NCBI GenBank assembly: GCA_002869465.1
Contig: PKSW01000030.1
Coordinates: 1 to 10,584 of the forward strand
Length of the DNA stretch: 10,584 bases
Direction: 5' to 3'
Source: Marinilabiliales bacterium
Lineage (GTDB): Bacteria; Bacteroidota; Bacteroidia; Bacteroidales; F082
Below are positions 1 to 7,011 of the stretch, in pieces. How positions within the stretch are numbered: position 1 is the stretch's first letter; each line of letters opens with the position of its first letter. Below the pieces are notes generated by a model. It did not search any database and was not told the DNA's origin. It saw only the letters and a list, made by a program, of their open reading frames with translations. The position numbers were made by a program, and so were the translations under genes.

Positions 1-1168
1 AAATGTTGTTTAATTCAACTTCGGGGATACCTATTCCGCGGTCGCTAACTTCAATAAGTATGCTCTTTGGTTTATCTTTTGTATAGATCGAAACAGTTCC
101 TTTTTTATTTGAATATTTAATGGCGTTACTGATCAAATTTTCAAAAATGCTCTCAAAAGATACCATGTTCCCATAATATTTATCGATTGATTCATCAAGG
201 TTTAATTCAAATGATATTTCCTTTTCTTCTGCCAGTTCGTTATGGTAATTTATCGCCTCCACAATGATATTGCCTAGTGATAAGATTTGTTTATCGAGTT
301 CATCGCTGAGCCTTAAACGCGTAAGGTGGAGCAAATCTTTAGCAAACTTTATAAGTTCCTGTGTTCTATTATACGACCTGTATAAGAATTCATTTTGTTT
401 ATCCTTCAATTCACCAAATACATTACTTGTCAATACGGATAAACTTGTTTGAATAGCTGACAAATGACTATTTATATCGTGAGTGATGTGCAATACATAT
501 TGGTTTTTTATCTGATCATTTTTTTTAAGTTGTATTATTGCTTCAGTTAATCTGTCCTCCTGACTTCTAAGACGATGACCTATTGATGTAGCCAGATAAA
601 CCAGGATATAGGAAGAGAATGCAAATACACCGAATGTTTTTGTAATATAATACGGGTCTTTATATAGCTCATGATTGATGATTTCATCGGCACAAAGGCA
701 ATAATAAGGAAGTATTTCCTGGTACTCCAAATAAACGAGTGAACCAAATAGCGATAGGGCAAGCGTGGTTAGTATAAACGCTTCAATTCTGGATAATAGA
801 ATGCTTGCAATCACCATGTGGAATATGTAGATAAAAAAGAATGGATTAACAATGCCTCCCGTAAAATGCAGGATACCTGTTAGTATGATCAAATCTAAAA
901 TGATCTGAAAATAGATGGCCCATCTAACCGATGAATATAAATTTTGTTTTTTTCGGTGGGTTATAACTTTGAGTAACCATAAAGTCAGTAAATTCTCAAT
1001 GATAAGCGCAATTGATAATAGATATAGTGGCTTTTGTTGTAACTCAACATCAAATAAATTGCCAGTTAACCATGTAAGGGCAACAAGGGCAACAATGGCT
1101 ATCCACCTATGACTTACAAGCCAATATGCACGTGCTAAAAGTCGCTGGTCACGTGTAATAATTTTCAT
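1..1168 (-). CDS. Membrane sensor histidine kinase (3' end beyond window)
   Basis: The frame is open from the ATG at 1168 down to base 1, giving about 389 residues with no stop; the C-terminus lies outside the window. Visible in order: about six hydrophobic segments in residues 20-200 (for example around NPFFFIYIFHMVIASILL), with no evident large extracellular sensor domain; then a HisKA-type helix with phospho-acceptor motif HITHDINSHLSAI (probable H230); then an ATPase domain with N box ENLISNAIK (about 343-351) and G1 box DRGIGIP (D376). The H-box reads HDINSHLS instead of the usual HELRTPL. The start overlaps the stop of the upstream response regulator as ATGA, so the two are very probably co-translated partners. 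The ligand cannot be read; membrane-embedded sensors of this shape may sense a membrane or intracellular cue. Family call is secure, signal unknown. Confidence 0.9.
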   Translation of the reverse strand, partial: MKIITRDQRLLARAYWLVSHRWIAIVALVALTWLTGNLFDVELQQKPLYLLSIALIIENLLTLWLLKVITHRKKQNLYSSVRWAIYFQIILDLIILTGILHFTGGIVNPFFFIYIFHMVIASILLSRIEAFILTTLALSLFGSLVYLEYQEILPYYCLCADEIINHELYKDPYYITKTFGVFAFSSYILVYLATSIGHRLRSQEDRLTEAIIQLKKNDQIKNQYVLHITHDINSHLSAIQTSLSVLTSNVFGELKDKQNEFLYRSYNRTQELIKFAKDLLHLTRLRLSDELDKQILSLGNIIVEAINYHNELAEEKEISFELNLDESIDKYYGNMVSFESIFENLISNAIKYSNKKGTVSIYTKDKPKSILIEVSDRGIGIPEVELNNI

Positions 1169-1560
1169 AAGGTATCTTTGGATAATAATTCTTCGATTAT
1201 TACCACCAACTCTTCCGGGTTTACCGGTTTATCGAGGAATTCATCCGCAGGCAGCCAATCAGGATCCGCGGAGGCAGCCCTGAAATTTACACCAGTTATT
1301 TCGCTAATGCCAGTTAACATGATAATAGGTAAATCAGGATGTGTCTTTTTAATTTCTCTTGACATTTCAAATCCATCATGTTCGTCATCCATCATCACAT
1401 CAAGTATGGCCAGATCAGGTAGCCGGGCATTAAATTTTTCGAGACCATCCTTCTTGTTATAAGCAGTAATTACATCATAGCCTTTGTTGCTAAGAATAGC
1501 TTCAAATGCCGAAATAATATCAAGATCATCATCAACCAGTAAGATTTTCTTCTTGTTCAT
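1165..1560 (-). CDS. Single-domain response regulator (CheY-like receiver)
   Basis: A 131-residue receiver domain with no output domain. Acidic pocket D10-D12 (LLVDDD), phospho-acceptor D54 (AILDVMM), conserved threonine T83 (IMLTG) and lysine K111 (FLDKPV) are all present, so it should be phosphorylatable. An unusually long stretch rich in A, D, P and W (about residues 84-108) separates the LTG and DKP motifs, longer than in CheY. It starts with ATG at 1560 and its TGA overlaps the ATG of the histidine kinase gene, making a regulator-kinase operon transcribed away from the Fnr-like gene. Lacking a DNA-binding domain, it must act by protein-protein contact or in a phosphorelay, or may tune the kinase itself. 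Its target is not visible here. Confidence 0.93.
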   Translation of the reverse strand: MNKKKILLVDDDLDIISAFEAILSNKGYDVITAYNKKDGLEKFNARLPDLAILDVMMDDEHDGFEMSREIKKTHPDLPIIMLTGISEITGVNFRAASADPDWLPADEFLDKPVNPEELVVIIEELLSKDTL

Positions 1561-1582
1561 CGGTATGAATTTTTAGGTTGTA

Positions 1583-1613
1583 TAAAAGTAGTATTTTGAA
1601 CAATTAATGTCAA
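1583..1613 (-). promoter_or_regulatory. Candidate promoter for the response regulator-kinase operon
   Basis: On the minus strand, TTG (complement of 1611-1613) is followed after 20 bases by TACTTTTA (complement of 1583-1590), a 7-of-8 match to the Bacteroidota -7 element TAnnTTTG with the expected spacing. It lies about 23 bases upstream of the ATG at 1560. An imperfect inverted repeat, TTGA at 1596-1599 and TCAA at 1610-1613, overlaps it and could be an operator. This is pattern matching in AT-rich DNA, so it is tentative. Confidence 0.3.
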
Positions 1614-1721
1614 TATAAGATGAGAAATGCCCAAATAATTGTTGATATTCACTAAGTGTACGCTTATAAATGTTAAAAATCAGCTTTTTTTTTGTATAAT
1701 TAAAATGCAGTTATATATATT

Positions 1722-1746
1722 TCAGTTACATTTGTTAAGTAACTGA
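1722..1746 (+). promoter_or_regulatory. Inverted repeat with a possible -7 element just before the fnr-like start
   Basis: TCAGTTAC (1722-1729) and GTAACTGA (1739-1746) form a perfect 8-base inverted repeat with a 9-base spacer, ending 6 bases before the ATG at 1753. TACATTTG (1727-1734), a perfect match to the Bacteroidota -7 consensus TAnnTTTG, runs from the left arm into the spacer, although no convincing -33 TTG sits at the right distance. The repeat could be an operator overlapping the promoter (autoregulation) or, if transcription starts further upstream, a hairpin covering the translation start. The repeat is certain; its role is inferred. Confidence 0.4.
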
Positions 1747-1752
1747 TTAACC

Positions 1753-2484
1753 ATGCCTGCTGGCTCTGCTAAAATACCTTCTTGTGCTGACTGTGCGACC
1801 AGAATTACATCCTGTTTTTCCGTATTAAACGAAGAAGATACAAAGCTTTTAGATGCTACCAAGGAAACTACTTTTTTTTTAAAAGGCCAAAATATTTTTT
1901 ACAGCGGCAGAACACCAACAGGTGTTTACTGCCTGTTTAATGGGAAAGTTAAGATGTCGAGGTCAGGCACTGACGGTAAAGATCAAATTGTAAGATTTGT
2001 TCTTCCAGGCAAACTATTGGGTATCAGAGCATTTCTATCTAACTGTGCGTATAGTTCGACTGCCACAGTACTTGAAGATAGTACGATTTGTTATATCCCA
2101 AAAGAATTATTTGTATCGTTTCAAACAAAATACCCCTCTATAACCACCTGCATGCTCTATACTTTGAGCCAGATGCTGCAGCGTGCTGAAGAAAAAATGA
2201 CTTCCATAGCCCAAAAAAATGTAAGAGAGAGACTGGCTGAAACACTTATTGAGCTGCACAATATATTTTCATTTGGTAATTGTGGTAATAATGGCATAAA
2301 CCCCATCACACTTAAGAGGGATGATATTGCCAACATTGTTGGAACAGCTACTGAAACCGTTGTTAGATTATTGCATTCTTTTAAAGATGAGGGAATAATT
2401 GTTATTGAAGGACGGAAGATTTTTGTTATGGATGTGCCACAATTAAAAAATATTTCCAAGGGCATCATTTTACCCCACAGATAA
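1753..2484 (+). CDS. Crp/Fnr-family regulator with FNR-type cysteines
   Basis: A 243-residue cytoplasmic transcription factor: cyclic-nucleotide-binding-fold sensor domain (about 25-140), dimerisation helix (about 140-170) and C-terminal winged helix-turn-helix (about 185-225). The N-terminus carries C11-x2-C14-x6-C21, and C113 falls in the context DSTICYIP, aligning with C122 of E. coli FNR (MVCEIP). These match the four cysteines that hold the O2-labile [4Fe-4S] cluster in FNR (C20, C23, C29, C122), with one extra residue between the second and third. The recognition helix reads TETVVRLL: E201 and R205 match the Glu and Arg of FNR (ETISRLL), but V204 replaces the serine. An iron-sulfur oxygen or redox sensor is therefore likely, though not proven; Bacteroidota Crp/Fnr proteins with similar cysteines exist. 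It diverges from the two-component genes and precedes the hydrogenase operon, which it plausibly controls. The ATG is unaided by a Shine-Dalgarno sequence. Confidence 0.93.
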   Translation: MPAGSAKIPSCADCATRITSCFSVLNEEDTKLLDATKETTFFLKGQNIFYSGRTPTGVYCLFNGKVKMSRSGTDGKDQIVRFVLPGKLLGIRAFLSNCAYSSTATVLEDSTICYIPKELFVSFQTKYPSITTCMLYTLSQMLQRAEEKMTSIAQKNVRERLAETLIELHNIFSFGNCGNNGINPITLKRDDIANIVGTATETVVRLLHSFKDEGIIVIEGRKIFVMDVPQLKNISKGIILPHR

Positions 2485-2500
2485 TTACATTGATTTTCTC

Positions 2501-2524
2501 AAAACTTGATAATTGTCAAATTTT
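2501..2524. promoter_or_regulatory. FNR-box-like 24-base dyad upstream of the hydrogenase operon
   Basis: The core 2506-2519 reads TTGAT-AATT-GTCAA, which matches 9 of 10 specified bases of the FNR consensus TTGAT-N4-ATCAA. The symmetry extends outward to AAAA (2501-2504) and TTTT (2521-2524), giving 10 of 12 symmetric pairs. It lies between the stop of the fnr-like gene and the candidate operon promoter, about 65 bases upstream of the inferred transcription start. A weaker FNR-like match (CTGAC-AGTT-ATCAT, 2528-2541) is centred 22 bases downstream. An alternative role is a weak terminator stem for the fnr-like gene, but the stem is AT-rich and the T run is short. Confidence 0.5.
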
Positions 2525-2540
2525 ACACTGACAGTTATCA

Positions 2541-2571
2541 TTTGATCAGCATTAAGATAGCTTTATTATTG
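2541..2571 (+). promoter_or_regulatory. Candidate promoter for the hdr-qmo-mvh operon
   Basis: TTTG (2541-2544) and TATTATTG (2564-2571) are separated by 19 bases, matching the Bacteroidota pattern TTTG-N19-21-TAnnTTTG except for one base in the -7 element. Transcription would start near 2577, about 60 bases before the ATG at 2636. It is the only candidate with both elements that I found in the 151-base gap. Confidence 0.4.
2542..2555. promoter_or_regulatory. Second FNR-like box overlapping the -33 element
   Basis: TTGAT-CAGC-ATTAA matches 9 of 10 specified positions of TTGAT-N4-ATCAA. It overlaps the candidate -33 TTTG, so binding here would be expected to repress or modulate, whereas the dyad at 2501-2524 lies at an activating distance. 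Its centre is 36 bases from the centre of that dyad. Chance matches in AT-rich DNA are possible. Confidence 0.35.
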
Positions 2572-2635
2572 TTGATTAATCGATGCATCCGGAAATACAA
2601 ATAATCGGTTGGTTCTCACAGAAAATACAGTTCTT

Positions 2636-4024
2636 ATGAATAGTTCTTCCGAGAATGGAAACGAATTCCATCAAAAAGTACATCCTGATACCCTTGTGAT
2701 AGGAGCCGGGATCGCAGGTATACAGGCTTCACTTGAAATTGCAAATGCAGGATATAAGGTTTACCTGGTTGAAAAATCTGGAACGATTGGTGGCCATATG
2801 GCCATGTTTGATAAAACCTTTCCTACACTTGATTGCGCCGCTTGTATTCTTACCCCTAAAATGGTAGAAGTTGGACAGCATTCTCGTATTGATCTTCTCA
2901 CTTGTTCTGAAGTAACTGAAGTGAATGGATATCCAGGTGCCTTTAAAGTCAAAATACATAAAAAAGCCCGGTTCGTAGATCAACAACTTTGCATTGGTTG
3001 TGGCTCATGCGCCGCCAAATGTCCTGGTAAAGCACCCAGCGAATTTGATTCAGGAACTGCGCTTAGAAAAGCCATTTATATTCCCTTTCCTCAAGCAGTT
3101 CCAAATAAATACCTCATTGATCCGGAAAGTTGCCTCTATATGCAAACAGATGGTAAGAAATGCGGGGTTTGTGTTAAGTTTTGTCCTGTAAATGATTGCA
3201 TCGATTTACATGCAATGGATGAAGAACTGAATATTGAAGTAGGAAATATCGTGATTGCAACGGGTTTTAAAATTTTCGATGCGAAAAAAGTAGCACGGTT
3301 TGGTTATGGAAAATTTCCCAATGTTCTGACCTCACTGGAGTTGGAGAGACTCATCAACGCAGGCGGACCGACGGAAGGAAAAATAACTTTCAGAACGAAG
3401 GATAAAAAGGGAAATTGGGTATTTAAACCTGATGGAGGAGCCCCTGACAGTGTAGCCATTATTCACTGTGTAGGCAGCCGGGATGAGAATTGCAACGCCT
3501 ATTGCTCTAAAGTTTGCTGCATGTATTCTCTCAAACTGGCACACCTTGTTAAAGAAAAACTCCCGGCAACAGCAGTTTATGAATATTTTATTGATATGCG
3601 AGCCTTCGGAAAAGGATACGAGGAATTTTACCAACGGATTAAAAAAGAAGGTGTGCATATGATTCGCGGTAAAACAGCAAAAATAGAGGAAATCAAGGGG
3701 TCTCTAAAGTTGAGGTCTGAAGATATACTTAACAACAGGATAATTGAACAGCTAGCAGATATGGTGATATTGGCCGTTGGATTGGAGCCTTCAGATGGTG
3801 TGAAACAGCTATCAGAAATGATCGGGGTCGAAATTGATGCAAATGGATGGTATAAAGAATTAGATAGTTTGCTTGATCCTGTGGGTACTGCACGGCAAGG
3901 CGTAACTATTGCCGGGGTTTGCCAGGGACCTAAAGATATTCCCGATACAGTTGCGCAGGCTTCTGCAGCAGCTGCGAGGGTTTTGCAAAGTATTGAAAGT
4001 TTGAAAGAAGTAGAATTCATATAA
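2636..4024 (+). CDS. hdrA: HdrA-like (QmoA-like) FAD iron-sulfur protein with central ferredoxin insert
   Basis: A cytoplasmic electron-transfer flavoprotein of the HdrA family, 462 residues from the ATG at 2636; an in-frame TTG at 2609 would add nine residues. Visible: Rossmann motif VIGAGIAG (G23-G28) for FAD; HdrA signature LDCAACILTPKM with C67 and C70; a ferredoxin insert with C119, C122, C125, C129 and a second set C166, C176, C179, C183; then HCVGSR with C278 and YCSKVCCM with C290, C294, C295, the cysteines that in methanogen HdrA hold a cluster beside the flavin; and K300 of CCMYSLK. Compared with full HdrA (about 650 residues) it lacks the N-terminal domain and the C-terminal dicluster ferredoxin. 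It is first in the operon and ends 16 bases before the ATG of the membrane subunit. It probably relays or bifurcates electrons within the complex. Family call is strong; bifurcation is inference. Confidence 0.93.
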   Translation: MNSSSENGNEFHQKVHPDTLVIGAGIAGIQASLEIANAGYKVYLVEKSGTIGGHMAMFDKTFPTLDCAACILTPKMVEVGQHSRIDLLTCSEVTEVNGYPGAFKVKIHKKARFVDQQLCIGCGSCAAKCPGKAPSEFDSGTALRKAIYIPFPQAVPNKYLIDPESCLYMQTDGKKCGVCVKFCPVNDCIDLHAMDEELNIEVGNIVIATGFKIFDAKKVARFGYGKFPNVLTSLELERLINAGGPTEGKITFRTKDKKGNWVFKPDGGAPDSVAIIHCVGSRDENCNAYCSKVCCMYSLKLAHLVKEKLPATAVYEYFIDMRAFGKGYEEFYQRIKKEGVHMIRGKTAKIEEIKGSLKLRSEDILNNRIIEQLADMVILAVGLEPSDGVKQLSEMIGVEIDANGWYKELDSLLDPVGTARQGVTIAGVCQGPKDIPDTVAQASAAAARVLQSIESLKEVEFI

Positions 4025-4027
4025 AAT

Positions 4028-4033
4028 GGGAGG
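4028..4033 (+). promoter_or_regulatory. Strong Shine-Dalgarno sequence deciding the qmoC start
   Basis: GGGAGG sits 7 bases before the ATG at 4041. An earlier in-frame ATG at 4026 overlaps this element, so 4041 is the more likely start. None of the other genes in the window has a comparable ribosome-binding site. Confidence 0.7.
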
Positions 4034-4040
4034 TTTGACC

Positions 4041-5222
4041 ATGAATACCAGAGTAAATCCAGATTTCGAAAAAGAACTACAGAAATATGGCAAAGGAAAT
4101 TGGAATGAATGTTTTCATTGTGGAAATTGTACTGCTATTTGCCCCTTGTCGGAAGATGGTTTTCTATTTCCGAGAAATAGCATCAGGACATTACAAATGG
4201 GTCTTGAAAAAAAATTAGAAACATCAATTGAACCCTGGTTGTGTTACTATTGCGGCGATTGTTCCGAAACCTGCCCCAGAGATGCCAATCCGGGTGAATT
4301 GATGATGGCCTTAAGACGCTACCTGACAACTCGTTATGATTGGACTGGCTTATCAAAGAAATTCTACACATCTGCAGTATGGGAATATGCTGCCATTGCA
4401 ATAATAGCATTGTTGGTAATTGTTTCATTCCTGGTTTTCCTGCCATTACGGCCGGATGCTGCTTTAATGGTCAATGAATCCGGTGGGGTAATGATCAATA
4501 GTCTTGTTGCAGGAGTGAGCCCTGACCGCTTTGTTACATTAATTGAATATGGCGATTGGCTGATGGCAGTTATAGTGGGCGGACTGCTCATAACCAACAT
4601 TTTTAATATGTATTATAAGACGATCATCGCTGACAAGACAGTGAAGATACCGTTAAGTGCTTATTTCAAAGAATTTTGGCAACTAATATACAACTTCGTT
4701 ACCCAGGCCAGTTTTTCAAAATGCGAAAAAAGAAGTTACTGGTTGGGCCATTTACTCTTAATGACAGGTTATACCATCATGTTCATTATTGTTGTAGTAT
4801 TTCTACCATACTTCCAGATAGAGGAAGTGGTTCCTGTTTGGCACTGGCAACGGTTACTCGGATACTATGCTACATTTGGGATCTTATTCTTTCTGGGTAT
4901 TGTCATTTTTCAGCGATTACGCAAAAATCCGATAACAATGAAGTTTTCCCATGCTTCGGACTGGATTTTCATCATCATGCTGGCACTTACAACCCTAACG
5001 GGAATAATACTCCATATTTTCAGACTAGCAGGTATGGTGGAAGCTACCTATTATACTTATATCATACATCTGGCTGTTTTAGTTCCCATGATCGTAATTG
5101 AGGTGCCATTTTCAAAATGGTCGCATCTGGCATACAGGCCATTTGCAATATATTTTTCTAAATTAAAATTAGCAACTCTCAAAGAAAAGTCGGTTAGGAA
5201 ATTGGCTCCGGCTATATCATAA
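4041..5222 (+). CDS. qmoC: QmoC-like subunit: HdrC-type iron-sulfur domain fused to membrane cytochrome b domain
   Basis: 393 residues from the ATG chosen by its Shine-Dalgarno sequence. The N-terminal 100 residues are HdrC-like, with two [4Fe-4S] motifs: C24-x2-C27-x2-C30-x3-C34P (ECFHCGNCTAICP) and C68-x2-C71-x2-C74-x3-C78P (LCYYCGDCSETCP). About six membrane segments follow (near 112-136, 166-190, 237-258, 269-292, 305-328, 337-359). H237, H325 and H343 lie in or beside these helices and are possible heme b ligands. This two-part architecture is that of QmoC in sulfate reducers, which exchanges electrons with menaquinone. Here it sits between two HdrA-like genes and upstream of a hydrogenase, so it probably anchors the complex to the membrane and links it to the quinone pool. 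The fusion is clear; heme content and quinone reactivity follow from the family. DsrM/DsrK-like or HdrE-like relatives are the alternative. Confidence 0.88.
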   Translation: MNTRVNPDFEKELQKYGKGNWNECFHCGNCTAICPLSEDGFLFPRNSIRTLQMGLEKKLETSIEPWLCYYCGDCSETCPRDANPGELMMALRRYLTTRYDWTGLSKKFYTSAVWEYAAIAIIALLVIVSFLVFLPLRPDAALMVNESGGVMINSLVAGVSPDRFVTLIEYGDWLMAVIVGGLLITNIFNMYYKTIIADKTVKIPLSAYFKEFWQLIYNFVTQASFSKCEKRSYWLGHLLLMTGYTIMFIIVVVFLPYFQIEEVVPVWHWQRLLGYYATFGILFFLGIVIFQRLRKNPITMKFSHASDWIFIIMLALTTLTGIILHIFRLAGMVEATYYTYIIHLAVLVPMIVIEVPFSKWSHLAYRPFAIYFSKLKLATLKEKSVRKLAPAIS

Positions 5223-5247
5223 AAGGCAAAAATTAAAAATATATAAA

Positions 5248-6990
5248 ATGGAAGAAAAAAGAATCGGTGTTTATGTTTGTTGGTGCGGTACAAACATTGC
5301 CATGATGGTGGATGTGAAGGATGTGTCGAAAGAAATGGAAAAGCTACCGGGGGTTGTTTTGGCCAAAAATTATAAATATATGTGCTCGGATCCCGGGCAG
5401 GATATGATCATTAAAGATATCAAAAAATACAACCTGGACAGGATTGTTGTAGCCGCTTGTTCACCAAGAATACATGAAATTACTTTCAGAAATGCACTGG
5501 AAAATGCCGGGCTCAATCCATATATGTTACAAATGGCCAATATCAGTGAACAGGACTCATGGGTGCATACTGACAGGATTGAAGCCACACGGAAAGCAAA
5601 ATCTTTAGTTGCGGCAGCTATCAGGAGGGTTATACACCATAAACCTTTAAAAAAGCGAATTGTAAATGTACACCCCAACACTTTGATAATTGGAGGCGGT
5701 GTGGCGGGGATGTCAGCTGCATTGGAGCTATCAGAAGCAGGTAAAAAGTCGTTTTTAATTGAGAAAAGTGATCAGTTAGGCGGTACTGCTGCAAAATTGA
5801 AGTTATCATTCCCGTATCTGAATGATGTTGTCAATGATATTTCGAACTTAATAAAAAGAGTGGAAAAATCGGAGCATATACAGGTTATACTTAATGCTGA
5901 AGTGCAAGAAATACATGGTTTTATCGGAAACTTTAATGGTATTGTCAAAACTACTGATGAAAAAGAATATTCTATAGAGTTTGGAAACACAATTGTCGCA
6001 ACCGGACTTAAATCTTTTGATGCAGGTAAACTTAAGAATTACGGGTACTGGAAATATAGTGAAGTAATCACATCCATTGAATTCGAACTATTGGTTAAAC
6101 AAGGAGTAGTTGTTAATAAAAAAGGCATAGTTCCCGAAAATATTGCGATTATTCATTGTGCTGGAAGTAGAAATGAAAATTATAACAATTATTGCTCAAG
6201 AACATGCTGTATGTCCGCGCTTAAATATGCCAACCAGTTGCGCAATTTATTGCCTGATGCAAATATATTCGAAATGTATGCCGATATGAGAACATTTGGC
6301 AGGGGGTGTGAAGAATTATATACCAGTACATCACGAAAAGGGATTATGTTTTTAATGTTCGATCAAAGGGCTGAATTACCATTGATAAAAGAAGATGAAA
6401 GGGGAAATGGTGTTGTCATTGAATTTAAGGAGCTTCTATCAGGAGAAGAAATTCAGGTGCCAGCTGATTTGGTTATTCTAATGGTTGGAATGGAAGCACA
6501 TGAAAATGCAAAGTCAGTATCGCATCTTTCAGGTATCAGTATGGATAGTAATGGTTTTTTCATAGAAAAACATCCAAAATTAGATCCGGTGGCTACAACA
6601 ACCGACGGGGTATATGTTGTTGGCAGTTGCCAGGCTCCCAAAGATATTCCCGATTCTGTTTCACAGGCCAAAGCAGCAGTGGCAAGAATACTGGCAACTA
6701 TATTAAGAGGAACAGTAGAGGTAGAAGTGACCACTGCGGAAATAAATGCCGACATCTGTTGTGGTTGCCAGTTTTGTATTTCAGTTTGTCCTTATGGTGC
6801 AAATAGTTTTGACGCAGCAAATGATGTGTCTGTTGTAAACGAAGTGCTGTGTAAAGGTTGCGGCACATGTGCTACTGCTTGTCCGAGTGGCGCCATATCA
6901 ACCAAGCATTTTACGGATGAACAGATCCTTTCTCAAATTGAAGGACTTATGGCAAAAGTTCATGAACTTGAAGAATTAGAAACAAATTAA
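5248..6990 (+). CDS. hdrA: HdrA-like (QmoB-like) FAD iron-sulfur protein with C-terminal dicluster ferredoxin
   Basis: 580 residues. N-terminal HdrA domain (about 1-140) with RIGVYVCWCGTNI (C11, C13), C46 and VAACSPRIHE (C71); FAD Rossmann motif IIGGGVAGM (G149-G154); HCAGSR with C304 and YCSRTCCM with C316, C320, C321, plus K326; the HdrA tail GSCQAPKDIPDSVSQAKAA; and a C-terminal dicluster ferredoxin, C504/C507/C510/C514P and C535/C538/C541/C545P. Unlike the first HdrA of this operon it lacks the LDCxxC signature and the central ferredoxin insert: the sequence runs directly from IHGFIGNF to the second half of the FAD domain. With the separate MvhD encoded next it equals the makeup of QmoB. 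In Mvh-Hdr, HdrA receives hydrogenase electrons through MvhD; this subunit is the likely counterpart. No Shine-Dalgarno sequence; ATG 25 bases after the qmoC stop. Confidence 0.93.
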   Translation: MEEKRIGVYVCWCGTNIAMMVDVKDVSKEMEKLPGVVLAKNYKYMCSDPGQDMIIKDIKKYNLDRIVVAACSPRIHEITFRNALENAGLNPYMLQMANISEQDSWVHTDRIEATRKAKSLVAAAIRRVIHHKPLKKRIVNVHPNTLIIGGGVAGMSAALELSEAGKKSFLIEKSDQLGGTAAKLKLSFPYLNDVVNDISNLIKRVEKSEHIQVILNAEVQEIHGFIGNFNGIVKTTDEKEYSIEFGNTIVATGLKSFDAGKLKNYGYWKYSEVITSIEFELLVKQGVVVNKKGIVPENIAIIHCAGSRNENYNNYCSRTCCMSALKYANQLRNLLPDANIFEMYADMRTFGRGCEELYTSTSRKGIMFLMFDQRAELPLIKEDERGNGVVIEFKELLSGEEIQVPADLVILMVGMEAHENAKSVSHLSGISMDSNGFFIEKHPKLDPVATTTDGVYVVGSCQAPKDIPDSVSQAKAAVARILATILRGTVEVEVTTAEINADICCGCQFCISVCPYGANSFDAANDVSVVNEVLCKGCGTCATACPSGAISTKHFTDEQILSQIEGLMAKVHELEELETN

Positions 6991-7011
6991 TTGATTTAAA
7001 TATAGATTCAA

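Noticed and set aside
1642..1655. A possible FNR box (TTGAT-ATTC-ACTAA) between the divergent regulators.
   Set aside because: Only 8 of 10 specified positions match and the right half is poor; in AT-rich DNA this is within chance expectation.
2572..2585. TTGATTAATCGATG near the inferred operon transcription start, as a further FNR-like site.
   Set aside because: The right half does not match ATCAA at the required spacing; the GATTAATC palindrome inside it is short and common in AT-rich sequence.
2609..2635. A longer first HdrA beginning at TTG 2609.
   Set aside because: The extra nine residues show no family similarity, TTG is a rare start and there is no ribosome-binding site; ATG 2636 is the simpler choice.
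4026..4040. Start of the QmoC-like gene at ATG 4026.
   Set aside because: The strong GGGAGG element overlaps and follows this ATG and is ideally spaced for ATG 4041.
5248..6990. Reading the second HdrA as a frameshifted or deleted copy because the central ferredoxin is missing.
   Set aside because: The frame is intact for 580 codons and both halves of the FAD domain join smoothly, as in QmoB-type proteins, so this looks like a natural architecture.
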